64,000 nucleotides of DNA, taken from contig NZ_SAIS01000001.1 in assembly GCF_004360155.1 (NCBI RefSeq), forward strand, positions 434,001 to 498,000, in the 5' to 3' direction. This DNA comes from Paraglaciecola marina. Its GTDB lineage: Bacteria > Pseudomonadota > Gammaproteobacteria > Enterobacterales > Alteromonadaceae. The notes beneath the pieces were generated by a model. That model was not told the DNA's origin. It saw only the letters and a program-made list of their open reading frames with translations, and made no database searches. The position numbers were made by a program, and so were the translations under genes. Positions 1 to 8,766 of the stretch are shown here, in pieces (within the stretch, counting starts at the first letter, position 1; the number at the start of each line of letters is the position of its first letter).

Positions 1-690
1 GTAGGCAAGGCCCTTAGAGCGAATTAATACATCACCCCCATCGGTTTTAATATTACCAGCGGATATGTCACTACTGGAGTTGGCAACTGCGGTTGACACA
101 TCAGCAAGAGTTAATCCGTATTGACGAAGTCTGTCTTGGGGGATTTCTAAGGCGATTTCGTAATCACGTACACCTGCCACTTCTAATTGGGTAATACCTT
201 CAATGCGCAATAAATCATCGCGTATTTGCTCTGCAAATTCGTTGATTTCTTTCTCACCATAGATACTTGATATAGATACAGCAATCACTTCTCGGGTTCT
301 TTGGGCTAGAGACACCACCGGGTTTTCAGCGTCTGCTGGAAAGGTATTAATGGCATCAACACGTGATTTTATATCTGCCAATAGCTCTCTAGCATCATAG
401 TCAGTATCGACTTCGATGGTGACACTTGCTGAACCTTCAGAAGAGACACTCGTAATTTGCTTAATACCTTCAAGATCTTGGACTGCCTCTTCAACCAGTA
501 TGGCTACACCTAACTCTGTATCTTCTGGTGTTGCGCCCCTAAGGGTTACAGAGACACTAATGCGGTCTGTTTCAAAAGATGGAAATACTTCTAGGGGTAT
601 ACGGCTAGTGAGGCTGTATATCCCTGCAAATAATATAGAAATCATCAGCAAGTTTGCTGCGACGTGATTTCGGGCAAACCATGCAATCAT
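1..690 (-). CDS. RND efflux pump, inner-membrane permease (N-terminal part, cut by window edge)
   Basis: I translated this frame by hand from the ATG at 690 to the window edge: 230 codons without a stop. The start fits an RND permease: a cytoplasmic start (MIAWFARNHVAANLL), a first membrane helix, then a periplasmic porter region with motifs such as LEVFPSFETD and GITQLEVAG. A GGGAG ribosome site lies 7 bases before the ATG. Family knowledge: AcrB/MdtB-type pumps export drugs, solvents or metals using the proton gradient, with an adaptor and an outer-membrane channel. The adaptor gene ends 43 bases upstream, so this is the third gene of an outer-membrane factor, adaptor, pump operon. The C-terminal three quarters lie outside the window. 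The substrate cannot be inferred. Confidence 0.93.
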   Translation of the reverse strand, partial: MIAWFARNHVAANLLMISILFAGIYSLTSRIPLEVFPSFETDRISVSVTLRGATPEDTELGVAILVEEAVQDLEGIKQITSVSSEGSASVTIEVDTDYDARELLADIKSRVDAINTFPADAENPVVSLAQRTREVIAVSISSIYGEKEINEFAEQIRDDLLRIEGITQLEVAGVRDYEIALEIPQDRLRQYGLTLADVSTAVANSSSDISAGNIKTDGGDVLIRSKGLAY

Positions 691-733
691 GTGCGCTCTC
701 CCGTTTTTATTGGTAGCTGTAAGAATCTATTCA

Positions 734-2038
734 TTAGTTTTGGCCTTTTGGTTTGGCATTTGCCCCACCGTTTTGGCGTTGAGCTCGTAACTCATCGATT
801 GTTATGCCCATTTCATCAGCCTTCTTTTGTAGTCTTGCTAATTGCTCTGGAGAGGGCTTGCGGGTTCTTTGTGGTGGCTCTTCACCGGCAATGGTAACGC
901 GAGTACCTGAGCTAACTTGCCCTAGCGGTGTGGTGACTAACAGATCGCCGGCTTGTAGGCCGTTTTCGATAATGGCTTGTTGGCTATTCTGCCAGCGAAT
1001 ATCTATATCTTTTCGTTGCAACACACCATTGTTTACCACGTATACATAGGTGCCTTGGTAAATTGCACTGTTACTGATGACTATCGCATTGTCTAAGGTT
1101 TTACCTTGTACTTCTGCGTTTACATATTGGCCGATTTTTATAGAGGCTCCTGGGTGTAATTCAGGGTTATAGGGGTCATCAATTTGTGCCACGATATAAA
1201 GTTGCTGTGAATCAGTGTCAATGGCACCTTCGGTGCGGGTAATTTGACCTAACCAAGTTTGTTTTTTGCTAAAGCTAGAGGTAAAACGGGCTTCTATTAT
1301 GGGCTGTAATTGGTTGTTGGTACGAAACTCTTCAGGAAAATTGACCAAGTCAATATCACTATTATTGATAGGTAAACGAATTTCTACTACGTCAGTTGAG
1401 TAAATCTCTGCTACTTCTGTGGTAGAGGCTAACACTTGACCAAAATCAACCAGTTGCTCAAGTATTCTGCCGTCGTATGGGGCTTTAATGATAGTACGTT
1501 CTAAGGCTAGTTCGGCTATGGTTAAACCCGCTTGTGCAGATAATAAGGTTGCTTCTGCCGCGGCCAGTTGCGGTTTACGCAATACTAAATCGCTAGGTTC
1601 TTCTGAGTTTCCTAAACGTTTCCAGTCAATAGCGGCTTGCCTAGATGTGGCTTGCTCTTCTAGCAAGGCTTGTTCAGCGGAGAGTAAATCTGCTTCAGCA
1701 ATTTTAACGTCTGCTACATAGTCTCTCGAGTCAAGCTTGATTAAAACATCACCTTTGTTGAAAAAGCCCCCATTTCTAAACTGCGGGCTAACGTAAGTTA
1801 TTTGTCCGGAAACTTGTGCCACCAATGCATTTTGTGTTTTAGGTTGTACCGTGCCAAAGGTGTCTACTACCACAGTGAATTGCTGAGGTGTGAGCTCTGC
1901 TACTTCAACCGTTAGTTGTGAAGCGCTAGAGGGGCCGCCCCTTTTGCTTTCAGGTGGATTGTTAAGAATGATTTTTGCTACCACTAAGGTGACCACTAAA
2001 ATGATTAGTGGTATTAACCACTTCTTTACGTTACTCAT
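734..2038 (-). CDS. RND efflux periplasmic adaptor (membrane fusion protein)
   Basis: 434 residues with one N-terminal membrane anchor (about residues 8-25: WLIPLIILVVTLVVAKIIL). A lipoyl/barrel-sandwich half (GQITYVSPQFRNGGFFNKGD), a coiled-coil hairpin rich in Ala/Glu/Gln, a second lipoyl half (APYDGRILEQLVDFGQ) and a beta-barrel follow. This is the order seen in AcrA/MexA-like adaptors. It would bridge the pump and the outer-membrane channel in the periplasm. The C-terminus is a charged Gln/Arg/Lys-rich tail that looks disordered. It overlaps the upstream outer-membrane factor gene by 8 bases, so the two are probably translationally coupled. The pump gene starts 43 bases downstream. Substrate unknown. 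Confidence 0.93.
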   Translation of the reverse strand: MSNVKKWLIPLIILVVTLVVAKIILNNPPESKRGGPSSASQLTVEVAELTPQQFTVVVDTFGTVQPKTQNALVAQVSGQITYVSPQFRNGGFFNKGDVLIKLDSRDYVADVKIAEADLLSAEQALLEEQATSRQAAIDWKRLGNSEEPSDLVLRKPQLAAAEATLLSAQAGLTIAELALERTIIKAPYDGRILEQLVDFGQVLASTTEVAEIYSTDVVEIRLPINNSDIDLVNFPEEFRTNNQLQPIIEARFTSSFSKKQTWLGQITRTEGAIDTDSQQLYIVAQIDDPYNPELHPGASIKIGQYVNAEVQGKTLDNAIVISNSAIYQGTYVYVVNNGVLQRKDIDIRWQNSQQAIIENGLQAGDLLVTTPLGQVSSGTRVTIAGEEPPQRTRKPSPEQLARLQKKADEMGITIDELRAQRQNGGANAKPKGQN

Positions 2039-3434
2039 TGGTTAACACGTCCTCTTGATTTATTTGGGTATCAGCAAAGTCGCCACCTAGGGCGATATGC
2101 AAGTCAACTCTGTTTGCTAATAACTGATTTTTAATTTGAATAAGTGCATTTTGTGCATCGAATGAGCGGCCTTGGGCTTCTAGCACTGTTGTGTAAGTCA
2201 CTAAGCCTTTTTGATATTGCTCGAAGGAAAGTGTTTCCGCTTCTTTTGCATTTTTACTGGCGTTAACAGTGGCTAGATAGCTTTGTTTTAAGCCTTTTTC
2301 TGTTGTAATAGCATTCTCTACATCTGAAAATGCCTCAAACAATGTGTCTAAATAAGCTTGTTCTTGTTGTTTAAGGGTTAGGCGTGCTGCTTCTTCGTTG
2401 GCTTTTAAGTCACCCGCTCTGAATATGGGAGCGGCAATACTGCCAATCAAAGACCAGGCAAAAGAGGAGCCCGATAATAAGTCTGAAAGCTCATCCGTAG
2501 AGTCTGAAATAGAAGCAGATAAATTAAAGCTAGGAAACCTTTGCTTATGGGCGTAAGCAAGCCCGGCATCTTCTGCCAATACTTGATACCAGCTAGCCTT
2601 AAGCTCTGGCTTACGGGTGATAACATCGGCTGGTAACCCTGTGGGAATTTGAGTATCGAGTAGTGGCAAGCTGGTGTCTGCCACTGTTGCTGCCACTTTG
2701 CCACTAGGGTAGCGTCCTAACAACCTCTCTAGGGTTCTTGATGTTTGCAATAAAGAGGTTTGCTGATCGGCTAGGTTAGATATTTCACTATTTAATTCAT
2801 TTCGTGACAGGTATACGTCTAAGGCGCTGTTAAGGCCTTGTCTGTAACCTGATTCAATAATGTCTAAATTTTGTTTGGAGTTTTCAACTCTTTGCTCGGC
2901 TAAATCGAGTAATTGCTTGGCGGTAATTAGGTCAAACCAACCGCTTACAACACTAGCAACCAAAGTTTGACGACTTTGTTGATATTGAGCCACACTCGCT
3001 AAATAGTTTAAATTAGCTTGTTGTTGTGCAGCTGAAAGCTTACCCCAGATATCTATCTCGTAACCTGATTCTAAGCCAATGGAGTGACTGTTTGAGGTGA
3101 CTTCTGTACTGGAACTTCTGCTGCGTCCAGAGCTAAAATCTAGGTCTAAGGTGGGCCAGAAATCAGCTTCACTTTGCAGTAAACGCTGTTTCAAAATCTC
3201 AGCGCCATAGGCTTCTTGGCGTAATGCGTAATTCTGTGTAAGAGCTTCATTGACTAAGTCAATTAATTCGTTTTGAGCAAATTGCGGGAGCCAATTGTCT
3301 TTAACTTCAATTGAAGATTGAGTTATTTGCCAGTTTTCTGGCACCTCAGGAAATTGTAGCTTTTTATCTAGTTCACTATTGGTCGCACATCCCGCTATAG
3401 AGAGGGCAATCAGTATAGGTAAGTATCGTTTCAC
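2031..3434 (-). CDS. Outer-membrane efflux lipoprotein, TolC/NodT family
   Basis: 467 residues. The N-terminus is a lipoprotein signal with lipobox SIAGC at about residues 14-18. The rest has the repeated long-helix pattern of outer-membrane efflux proteins (NodT/OprM type), with Ala/Gln/Leu-rich repeats and two copies of the OEP fold. It should form the trimeric outer-membrane exit duct for the adaptor and pump encoded downstream. It is the first gene of the operon. The region just upstream (3449-3514) holds a widely spaced inverted repeat that may be regulatory. Confidence 0.92.
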   Translation of the reverse strand: MKRYLPILIALSIAGCATNSELDKKLQFPEVPENWQITQSSIEVKDNWLPQFAQNELIDLVNEALTQNYALRQEAYGAEILKQRLLQSEADFWPTLDLDFSSGRSRSSSTEVTSNSHSIGLESGYEIDIWGKLSAAQQQANLNYLASVAQYQQSRQTLVASVVSGWFDLITAKQLLDLAEQRVENSKQNLDIIESGYRQGLNSALDVYLSRNELNSEISNLADQQTSLLQTSRTLERLLGRYPSGKVAATVADTSLPLLDTQIPTGLPADVITRKPELKASWYQVLAEDAGLAYAHKQRFPSFNLSASISDSTDELSDLLSGSSFAWSLIGSIAAPIFRAGDLKANEEAARLTLKQQEQAYLDTLFEAFSDVENAITTEKGLKQSYLATVNASKNAKEAETLSFEQYQKGLVTYTTVLEAQGRSFDAQNALIQIKNQLLANRVDLHIALGGDFADTQINQEDVLTNE

Positions 3435-3448
3435 TATGGGTAGGCCGA

Positions 3449-3514
3449 GTGTAAAGTGTTAAAAATCAACCACTAGAATATAAGATATAAGGGATTCTAA
3501 GAAGCACTTTACAC
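3449..3514. promoter_or_regulatory. Spaced inverted repeat upstream of the efflux operon
   Basis: GTGTAAAGTG at 3449-3458 is repeated in exact reverse complement, CACTTTACAC, at 3505-3514, with 46 bases between. The first arm lies 15 bases before the start codon of the outer-membrane factor gene. It could be a pair of half-sites for a regulator controlling the RND operon. No regulator gene is adjacent. This is inference from symmetry only. Confidence 0.35.
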
Positions 3515-3599
3515 AACTTTTACAATAAAATTTATTCACCTTATTTTATGGTGGATTCGTCTTACTATTTTCAAGTGAGGGGGATGTCAAAGGTAAGTT

Positions 3600-4298
3600 T
3601 TACGACCTAATGCCAAACAGTAATTGGCAATTTTCTAAAATGTCGTATGGATTCATGGGTGTAAGTTCATAAATGGTTATTTCGCCGATTTTATCCTGCT
3701 CTTTGTAATTTGTGAGCTCAAAGTAAAACCACCATTCACCAATACGTGAGCGTAATTCAATATAGGGGAAACTGGTAATTTTCCATTTGCCAGTTGCGAA
3801 ACTTTTATCTTGTTTTGTGCTTGCTGGGGTATTTATTTGATAAGTACCATCTCTATTAAGCCGGAGCGATATTCTTGAATCGCATTGTTCAGAGCTATAT
3901 TCATGGGCCCAATTCACTGCGTTTGATTCACTATGAGGTTCAATGCCTTTGGGCACAGGGAGTAGGGCAATTGAATTTTTCTTATAGTGATGATTACCGC
4001 TAAACATCATGTTTGTATTGTATATATCCCAACCTATGTCACTCATGATTTTAGTTACCTTGTGAATGTGTTGCGGTGAGTCTAAAAAAGGAGAGTAGAT
4101 AATGGATGATTGGTTTATGGAAGTCGGGAAGTCATGGTCGTTTGCTACCACTTTGTATTGGTTTTCGCTTAATGTTACGGTGATTTCATGGGCCTGCTGT
4201 TCTGACAAGTACCGTGTATATAGATGAATGTTTGTTTGGCTGCAACCACATAATAGTATGGCCATGCTTAACAAACTTATCGAGTTAAACATGGCCAT
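3600..4298 (-). CDS. Uncharacterised lipoprotein of the BlaI/M56 cluster
   Basis: 232 residues. The N-terminus is a short lipoprotein signal (SMAILLCGC, Cys at about residue 19). The rest is predicted soluble and periplasmic or outer-membrane facing. It contains a lipocalin-like stretch (GTYQINTP ... ATGKWKITSFPYIELRS), but I do not recognise a named family. It starts 4 bases after the stop of the M56/TonB gene, so it is almost certainly the third gene of the blaI-type operon. It may be a target or partner of that sensor. Function unknown. Confidence 0.75.
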   Translation of the reverse strand: MAMFNSISLLSMAILLCGCSQTNIHLYTRYLSEQQAHEITVTLSENQYKVVANDHDFPTSINQSSIIYSPFLDSPQHIHKVTKIMSDIGWDIYNTNMMFSGNHHYKKNSIALLPVPKGIEPHSESNAVNWAHEYSSEQCDSRISLRLNRDGTYQINTPASTKQDKSFATGKWKITSFPYIELRSRIGEWWFYFELTNYKEQDKIGEITIYELTPMNPYDILENCQLLFGIRS

Positions 4299-4302
4299 TA
4301 CA

Positions 4303-5538
4303 TTAATGTTGCACTTTTATTTTTTCAATTTTAGATGTTGAGGCTGATTGCTCATGTTTATTAGGGTCTAGTCTAAAATCTAATTGCACTTGCAGGCCGG
4401 TTTGTATTTGGGCTTTTCCCCCCTGAATTCGGGGTTTGTATTGCCATTGCTCTAAGGCAATAACCGATTCTTTATCGAATATCCGCTGAGGAAATGATTC
4501 TATTACTTCAATATTGTCAGTAGAGCCGTCTTTAGTAATATCAAACTGCAATATAACCGAGCCTTCTATACCATTTTGCGCTGCTTTTTGTGGGTATTTA
4601 GGCTCTATTCTGATGACAGGGGTAGCCATAAAAGCTTGTTTAACTTTATGGCTAGTTTCTGCCATGTTAGCCAAAGCGACTCCAGCGATAAGGCTAGTGC
4701 TAAGTGCTAGGGCTAACCCAATCATAACGGGTTTAACAGAGCGGTTGTTTTGGATGTTTTTGATTCGTTTTTGCATGCTGCTTTTTTCTCCATAGGGTGA
4801 ATATATTGAAAAGCTGTGTAGTGAGTGCTCCGCACATTTTACAAGTGCTTTGCTGTAGGTGATTTTGTCTTTTTGAGCCAAATTTCTTAATACTGTCGCG
4901 TCGCAGGCTAGCTCTTGGCTTCTTCTGAAAGCGCGATATGCTAACCAGCTAAGAGGGTTAAACCAAAATAACGCCACTAAAATTAAGGCTAGTAAATTGT
5001 AGAGGTTGTCTTTACGTTGATAATGAACAAGTTCATGGGCCAGCATTAGTTGTTGCTGGCGAACACTGAACTGCGAATGGAATTCTTGTGGTAACAATAG
5101 CTCAGGTTTAAATACGCCACTTAAAATAGGGCCTGATAAATTTGAGCTAGTATAGACAGGTAGCTTGTTGGGTAGGCTTCTATGCTTGTTATGTATTTGG
5201 GCTGGGGTGCGGGGTAATTGGTGTATTTTTAACTGTGATAAGCCTGCAATATACAAGATAGCACCGCATCCCAAAGCCCATAACCAAGCCCAACTAATAT
5301 TGAAAGTTTGATCTACTGTCGCTGTGTCTAAATTGACTATATGTCGGTAGATAGAGGTGTCACTTACTGTAATGACATCTTGGGGTAAGTTATTAGCGAG
5401 AAGCCCCAAGGGAACAAGTATCCAAAGGGCATAAACTGTAGTGCTTCCTAATTTATGAATGCCTTTCGTTTCAATTGTTATCATAAATAGTAGCAGTAAA
5501 CTAAACACCAACTGTTGTTCTAGCAGCCAATTAATCAT
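4303..5538 (-). CDS. M56 (BlaR1-type) membrane metallopeptidase with C-terminal TonB domain
   Basis: 411 residues. Membrane helices lie at about 8-22, 34-49, 82-100 and 180-198. The zinc motif HELVH is at 168-172 with a likely third ligand Glu209 in RRSQELACDA, as in BlaR1/MecR1 peptidases. A further helix at about 271-290 precedes a periplasmic TonB-type C-terminal domain (about 306-385: PKYPQKAAQNGIEGSV, then ALEQWQYKP). There is no penicillin-binding sensor domain. The gene overlaps the upstream BlaI-type repressor by 8 bases. Family knowledge: M56 proteases signal by cleaving themselves and the cognate repressor. The TonB fusion is common in marine gammaproteobacteria and Bacteroidota, but its signal is not known. 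Confidence 0.9.
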   Translation of the reverse strand: MINWLLEQQLVFSLLLLFMITIETKGIHKLGSTTVYALWILVPLGLLANNLPQDVITVSDTSIYRHIVNLDTATVDQTFNISWAWLWALGCGAILYIAGLSQLKIHQLPRTPAQIHNKHRSLPNKLPVYTSSNLSGPILSGVFKPELLLPQEFHSQFSVRQQQLMLAHELVHYQRKDNLYNLLALILVALFWFNPLSWLAYRAFRRSQELACDATVLRNLAQKDKITYSKALVKCAEHSLHSFSIYSPYGEKSSMQKRIKNIQNNRSVKPVMIGLALALSTSLIAGVALANMAETSHKVKQAFMATPVIRIEPKYPQKAAQNGIEGSVILQFDITKDGSTDNIEVIESFPQRIFDKESVIALEQWQYKPRIQGGKAQIQTGLQVQLDFRLDPNKHEQSASTSKIEKIKVQH

Positions 5539-5905
5539 TATTTTGCTCCCATTTATCTATCAAGGCTTTTAACTCATCGATATCAGTTTTAGATAATGAA
5601 TCGGTATTAGCAAAGCCTGCCACTAGAGGCGCTACTCGACCTTTGAATAAGCGAGACACTAAACTCTCGCTTTCTTTAGTTACGTAAGCGTCTCTTTCAA
5701 ACAGTGGAAAATACATATAACTTCTTTGCTGTTTTTGGAAATCGATGGCTTGTTTTTTTACTAGCCGACTCAACAGGGTTTTTACGGTTTTGTCGTGCCA
5801 ATCTTTTTTATGGTTTAAGCGTTGAATAATATCTTGGGCTGAAGCGGGAGAATCTTCCCAAAGGGCTTCAAGTACTTCAAATTCTGTTTTGGTGATATCT
5901 TTCAT
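5531..5905 (-). CDS. BlaI/MecI/CopY-family transcriptional repressor
   Basis: 124 residues, the usual length for the family. It has an N-terminal winged helix (TKTEFEVLEALWEDSPASA ... KTVKTLLSRLVKKQAI) and a C-terminal dimerisation part. BlaI-type proteins repress by binding dyads with a TACA-N2-TGTA core; two such sites lie just upstream (5912-5953). The overlapping downstream gene encodes an M56 protease, the classical partner that inactivates the repressor by proteolysis. No beta-lactamase gene is present, so this pair probably regulates its own operon and possibly distant genes. Confidence 0.93.
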   Translation of the reverse strand: MKDITKTEFEVLEALWEDSPASAQDIIQRLNHKKDWHDKTVKTLLSRLVKKQAIDFQKQQRSYMYFPLFERDAYVTKESESLVSRLFKGRVAPLVAGFANTDSLSKTDIDELKALIDKWEQNND

Positions 5906-5911
5906 ATTGAT

Positions 5912-5953
5912 GATTACAGTTGTAGTCTTTGTGTTTAGATTACACTTGTAATC
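5912..5953. promoter_or_regulatory. Two BlaI-type operators
   Basis: Two dyads precede the repressor gene: GATTACAGTTGTAGTC at 5912-5927 (one arm imperfect) and GATTACACTTGTAATC at 5938-5953 (perfect 7-bp arms, 2-bp centre). Both have the TACA-N2-TGTA core known for BlaI/MecI operators, and their centres are 26 bp apart. Their position 7-48 bases before the repressor start fits autoregulation. Confidence 0.8.
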
Positions 5954-6061
5954 AATCGGGTCAAGTAATTATTTATTATTTTTAATGGTTAAGGCATTTA
6001 CTTTAGGAGCGGTTCATTGTTTTATAAATGTACAAAACCTTTTTGAAAAATCTTATACATT

Positions 6062-7006
6062 TTGAATTCTATACTTGATAAGGATCCCTATGGATCTTAT
6101 CCCCTTGACGACTTACTCGCAGTATCAACACCTAAACCACCTAAAGATTTTAATGATTTTTGGAAGCAGGCCTATGTTGAGGCCTTAGCTATAAACCCCG
6201 CAGCAGTTTTACACGATACTGGCAGACACCATAAAAACTGGAAGGTATATGATGTATCGTTTCAATCAACTGATTCGATAACCATTTGGGGGTGGTTGTT
6301 AGTACCCAAGTCCGGCAAGGTTAATAAAGCTTTAGTTATAGGGCATGGATATGCTGGGCGTAATGAGCCAGATTTTAATTTACCTTTTACTGATACTGCA
6401 CTTTATTTCCCTTGTAGCCGAGGTATATCACGCAGTGCAGCACCCCCTATTTCTCAAGAGCCTTATTGGCATGTGATTCATGATATTGACAAAAAAGACC
6501 GTTATATTATTCGTGGATGTGTTGAAGATGTGTGGTTGTCTGTGTCGGTTTTAGAGAATTTATATCCCCATTTGGCGAATAAAGTAAGCTTGTTAGGGGT
6601 AAGCTTTAGTGGTGGTGTAGGTATGCTGGCACTTGCTCAAGATACTCGTATTGCACGAGCTCATTTTAATGTACCTACCTTTGGTAACCATCAATTAAGG
6701 CTACGGATACCCACCCATGGTAGTGGTAAATCGCTACAAGATTTTTATCAACGAGAGCCCTTTAAACTTATTCGAACCTTGCGGTATTACGATGCCGCCT
6801 ATGCTGCCGCCAATGTAACCGTGCCTGTTCATTTTGCTCTGGCATTGCGGGACCCTGTGGTGACTCCGCCAGGGCAGTTTGCAATTTATAATCAAGTGAA
6901 AAGTGATAAACAGTTATTTGTTTTAGAAGCCGGTCACGATAGTTATCCAAATCAAGGAAAACAGTCAAAAGAACTAAAACAAGAACTTCTAACGTTTTTT
7001 AGTTAG
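6062..7006 (+). CDS. Acetylxylan esterase-like alpha/beta hydrolase (CE7 type)
   Basis: 314 residues, no signal peptide, so cytoplasmic. It has the layout of acetylxylan esterase/cephalosporin deacetylase proteins (PF05448, about 320 residues): the opening PKDFNDFWKQAY, a nucleophile elbow GVSFSGG (Ser181), an acid in RDPVVTP (Asp264) and a late His in EAGHDSYP (His292). CE7 enzymes deacetylate sugars and short acetylated xylo-oligomers. The only plausible in-frame start is TTG at 6062 with no obvious ribosome site; the in-frame stop upstream is at 6044. An ATG at 6090 is out of frame. Next to a second esterase (7113), which may act on related substrates. Confidence 0.8.
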   Translation: MNSILDKDPYGSYPLDDLLAVSTPKPPKDFNDFWKQAYVEALAINPAAVLHDTGRHHKNWKVYDVSFQSTDSITIWGWLLVPKSGKVNKALVIGHGYAGRNEPDFNLPFTDTALYFPCSRGISRSAAPPISQEPYWHVIHDIDKKDRYIIRGCVEDVWLSVSVLENLYPHLANKVSLLGVSFSGGVGMLALAQDTRIARAHFNVPTFGNHQLRLRIPTHGSGKSLQDFYQREPFKLIRTLRYYDAAYAAANVTVPVHFALALRDPVVTPPGQFAIYNQVKSDKQLFVLEAGHDSYPNQGKQSKELKQELLTFFS

Positions 7007-7072
7007 TCTCAATTTGGGATGGGTTATAACGTTTACTACCCTTAGCTCAGGTTAGTAACTCGTTTTCTCAAA

Positions 7073-7093
7073 TTGAATAACAGAGTTATTCAA
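7073..7093. promoter_or_regulatory. Perfect inverted repeat before the COG4947-type esterase gene
   Basis: TTGAATAA at 7073-7080 and TTATTCAA at 7086-7093 are perfect 8-bp arms around CAGAG. The dyad lies 20 bases before the ATG at 7113. It may be an operator or an mRNA hairpin in the leader. No protein partner is indicated. Confidence 0.4.
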
Positions 7094-7112
7094 ATCTTGA
7101 GGAAAAAACTGG

Positions 7113-7841
7113 ATGAAGCGGGAGTATCACAAGTGGTGGAGTCCTCGCTTACAGCGGGATATGGAATTGTTGGTGTTTGGGCATGCTGGCGCACGAGTGT
7201 TGGTTTTTCCGACCCGTTTTGCTCGGTTTTATGAATATGAAAACCTGCGAATTCTTGAGCAAATTCAAGACAAAGTAGAGGCTGGACAGTTACAGCTTTT
7301 TTGTGTCGACAGTATTGATGCTGAAAGTTTATATTGTGAAACTGCTCATCCTTACTGGCGTATTCAGCGCCACATTCAATACGAGGAATACATATTGAAT
7401 GAAGTTTTTCCGCTAATGGATAGGCTCAACTCCAACCCTTGTACCATAAGCCATGGCTGTAGTTTAGGGGCATTTCATGCCGCTAATATAGCGCTGCGTC
7501 ATCCCCATTTATTTAATAAGTTATGTGTATTTAGTGGCCGCTTTGATTTGACACTTAATGTGGAGTATTTCGCAGATTTATTTTCGGGTTTTTATAATGA
7601 TGATGTGTACTTTCATACGCCATCCCACTTTTTACCTGGGTTGGTTTGCGAGCGAAAACTAAATGATTTAAGAAACATGGATATTGTGATGGTGATTGGC
7701 CGAGAAGATCCGTTTTTAAACAACAATTTGCATATGAGCTCTCTGTTTGCAGAAAAAGGCATTGAACATACTTTACACCAGTGGGATGACCGCGCTCACC
7801 AAGGTTACTACTGGCGAAGAATGGTGCGGATCTACCTTTAG
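7113..7841 (+). CDS. Esterase-family alpha/beta hydrolase (COG4947-like)
   Basis: 242 residues. The opening pattern (REYHKWWSPRLQRDMELLVFGHAG) and the nucleophile elbow HGCSLGAFHA (Ser117) match the putative-esterase group COG4947/PF00756, related to esterase D and the antigen-85 fold. A late His lies in DRAHQGYYW. No signal peptide, so a cytoplasmic enzyme is expected. The start ATG follows AGGA with suitable spacing. It is 106 bases after the CE7-like gene and separated from it by a dyad, so it probably has its own control. The natural ester substrate is unknown. Confidence 0.82.
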   Translation: MKREYHKWWSPRLQRDMELLVFGHAGARVLVFPTRFARFYEYENLRILEQIQDKVEAGQLQLFCVDSIDAESLYCETAHPYWRIQRHIQYEEYILNEVFPLMDRLNSNPCTISHGCSLGAFHAANIALRHPHLFNKLCVFSGRFDLTLNVEYFADLFSGFYNDDVYFHTPSHFLPGLVCERKLNDLRNMDIVMVIGREDPFLNNNLHMSSLFAEKGIEHTLHQWDDRAHQGYYWRRMVRIYL

Positions 7842-7989
7842 TTACTTTAAAGTGCAGAATTTATTTATGCTTTTACTATTTTATTTACCTTTTGGTCCAA
7901 AAACGCTTAATTTTCCCCATGAATTTGGGTATATTTATTCCGCGGAGCGTTCAATATTTAGCAGAATTTAATTACTATTTGGGGGGAAT

Positions 7990-8766
7990 ATGACAAAAGG
8001 TCTTAGTTTTATTTTAGTCGCTCTTTTTTTATTCTTGTCGTGCCCTACATCTGCTAAAACCTTTTTAGGTCACTGCCGAAATTATCCCCCAGAATTATAT
8101 TTTGAAAACGGTAAGTGCAAGGGAGTTATTCCTGACTTGGTTTCCGATATACTTTCTGAATTAGGAATTAAAGTAAAATGGCAGAAAGTACCTTGGGGGC
8201 GTTCAATTATTGATGCTCAAAAGGGCAATGTTGATTTATTGATTCGACATTCGATGACGCCAGCACGAGAGTATTACCTTAATGCAATTAAGTATACAGA
8301 CGCTTCAAGAACTCTGTCATTCTTTAAATCTCCTAACTTTAAGCCTGACATAAGCTCCTATGAAGAGTTAGTTAAGGTTAATGTAGGTGCTATACGAGGA
8401 GTGTTTTACTCCCCTGAATTTTCTAAGTTGGACTTTTCGCAACTTACCCTAGTGAGTGAAACTGAACAATTGTTAGGCATGTTAGAGCTGGGTAGAATTG
8501 ATGTAGTAGTGACTTCAAAGTCGCACAGTATTGATCTATTTGAATCAAACTTTGAGAAGGTAAGCTTACAAGATACCTTTGAAAATCCGTATTTTATAAG
8601 TATTCCTGACGAGTCAAAAATGATGGCGTATTTTGATGATATTTCGCGGTTAATGTTGGAATACCGGCAAAGCGGCAGAGTAGAACAGTACTTTGAAAAG
8701 CATCTAGCGCCCATACCGACACAAATTTTTGATGAGCTAGATAACCTACCGAATCCAGAAAGCTAA
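7990..8766 (+). CDS. Orphan periplasmic solute-binding protein, family 3
   Basis: 258 residues with a signal peptide (MTKGLSFILVALFLFLSCPTSA, cut about residue 22). The mature part has the family-3 extracellular solute-binding pattern: ENGKCKGVIPDLVSDILSELG, then WQKVPWGRSIIDAQKGNVDLLI. These domains bind amino acids or similar small ligands. No ABC permease or ATPase gene is nearby. In Alteromonadales many such single-gene proteins occur and their role (sensing, or transport with an unlinked permease) is not settled. A GGGGGG-rich site lies directly before the start. Ligand unknown. Confidence 0.85.
   Translation: MTKGLSFILVALFLFLSCPTSAKTFLGHCRNYPPELYFENGKCKGVIPDLVSDILSELGIKVKWQKVPWGRSIIDAQKGNVDLLIRHSMTPAREYYLNAIKYTDASRTLSFFKSPNFKPDISSYEELVKVNVGAIRGVFYSPEFSKLDFSQLTLVSETEQLLGMLELGRIDVVVTSKSHSIDLFESNFEKVSLQDTFENPYFISIPDESKMMAYFDDISRLMLEYRQSGRVEQYFEKHLAPIPTQIFDELDNLPNPES

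Noticed and set aside
5912-5953. Beta-lactam resistance cassette
   Set aside because: No beta-lactamase or penicillin-sensor domain accompanies the BlaI/M56 genes.
7990-8766. Complete ABC transporter
   Set aside because: No permease or ATPase gene; the same holds for the solute-binding protein at 40258-41052.
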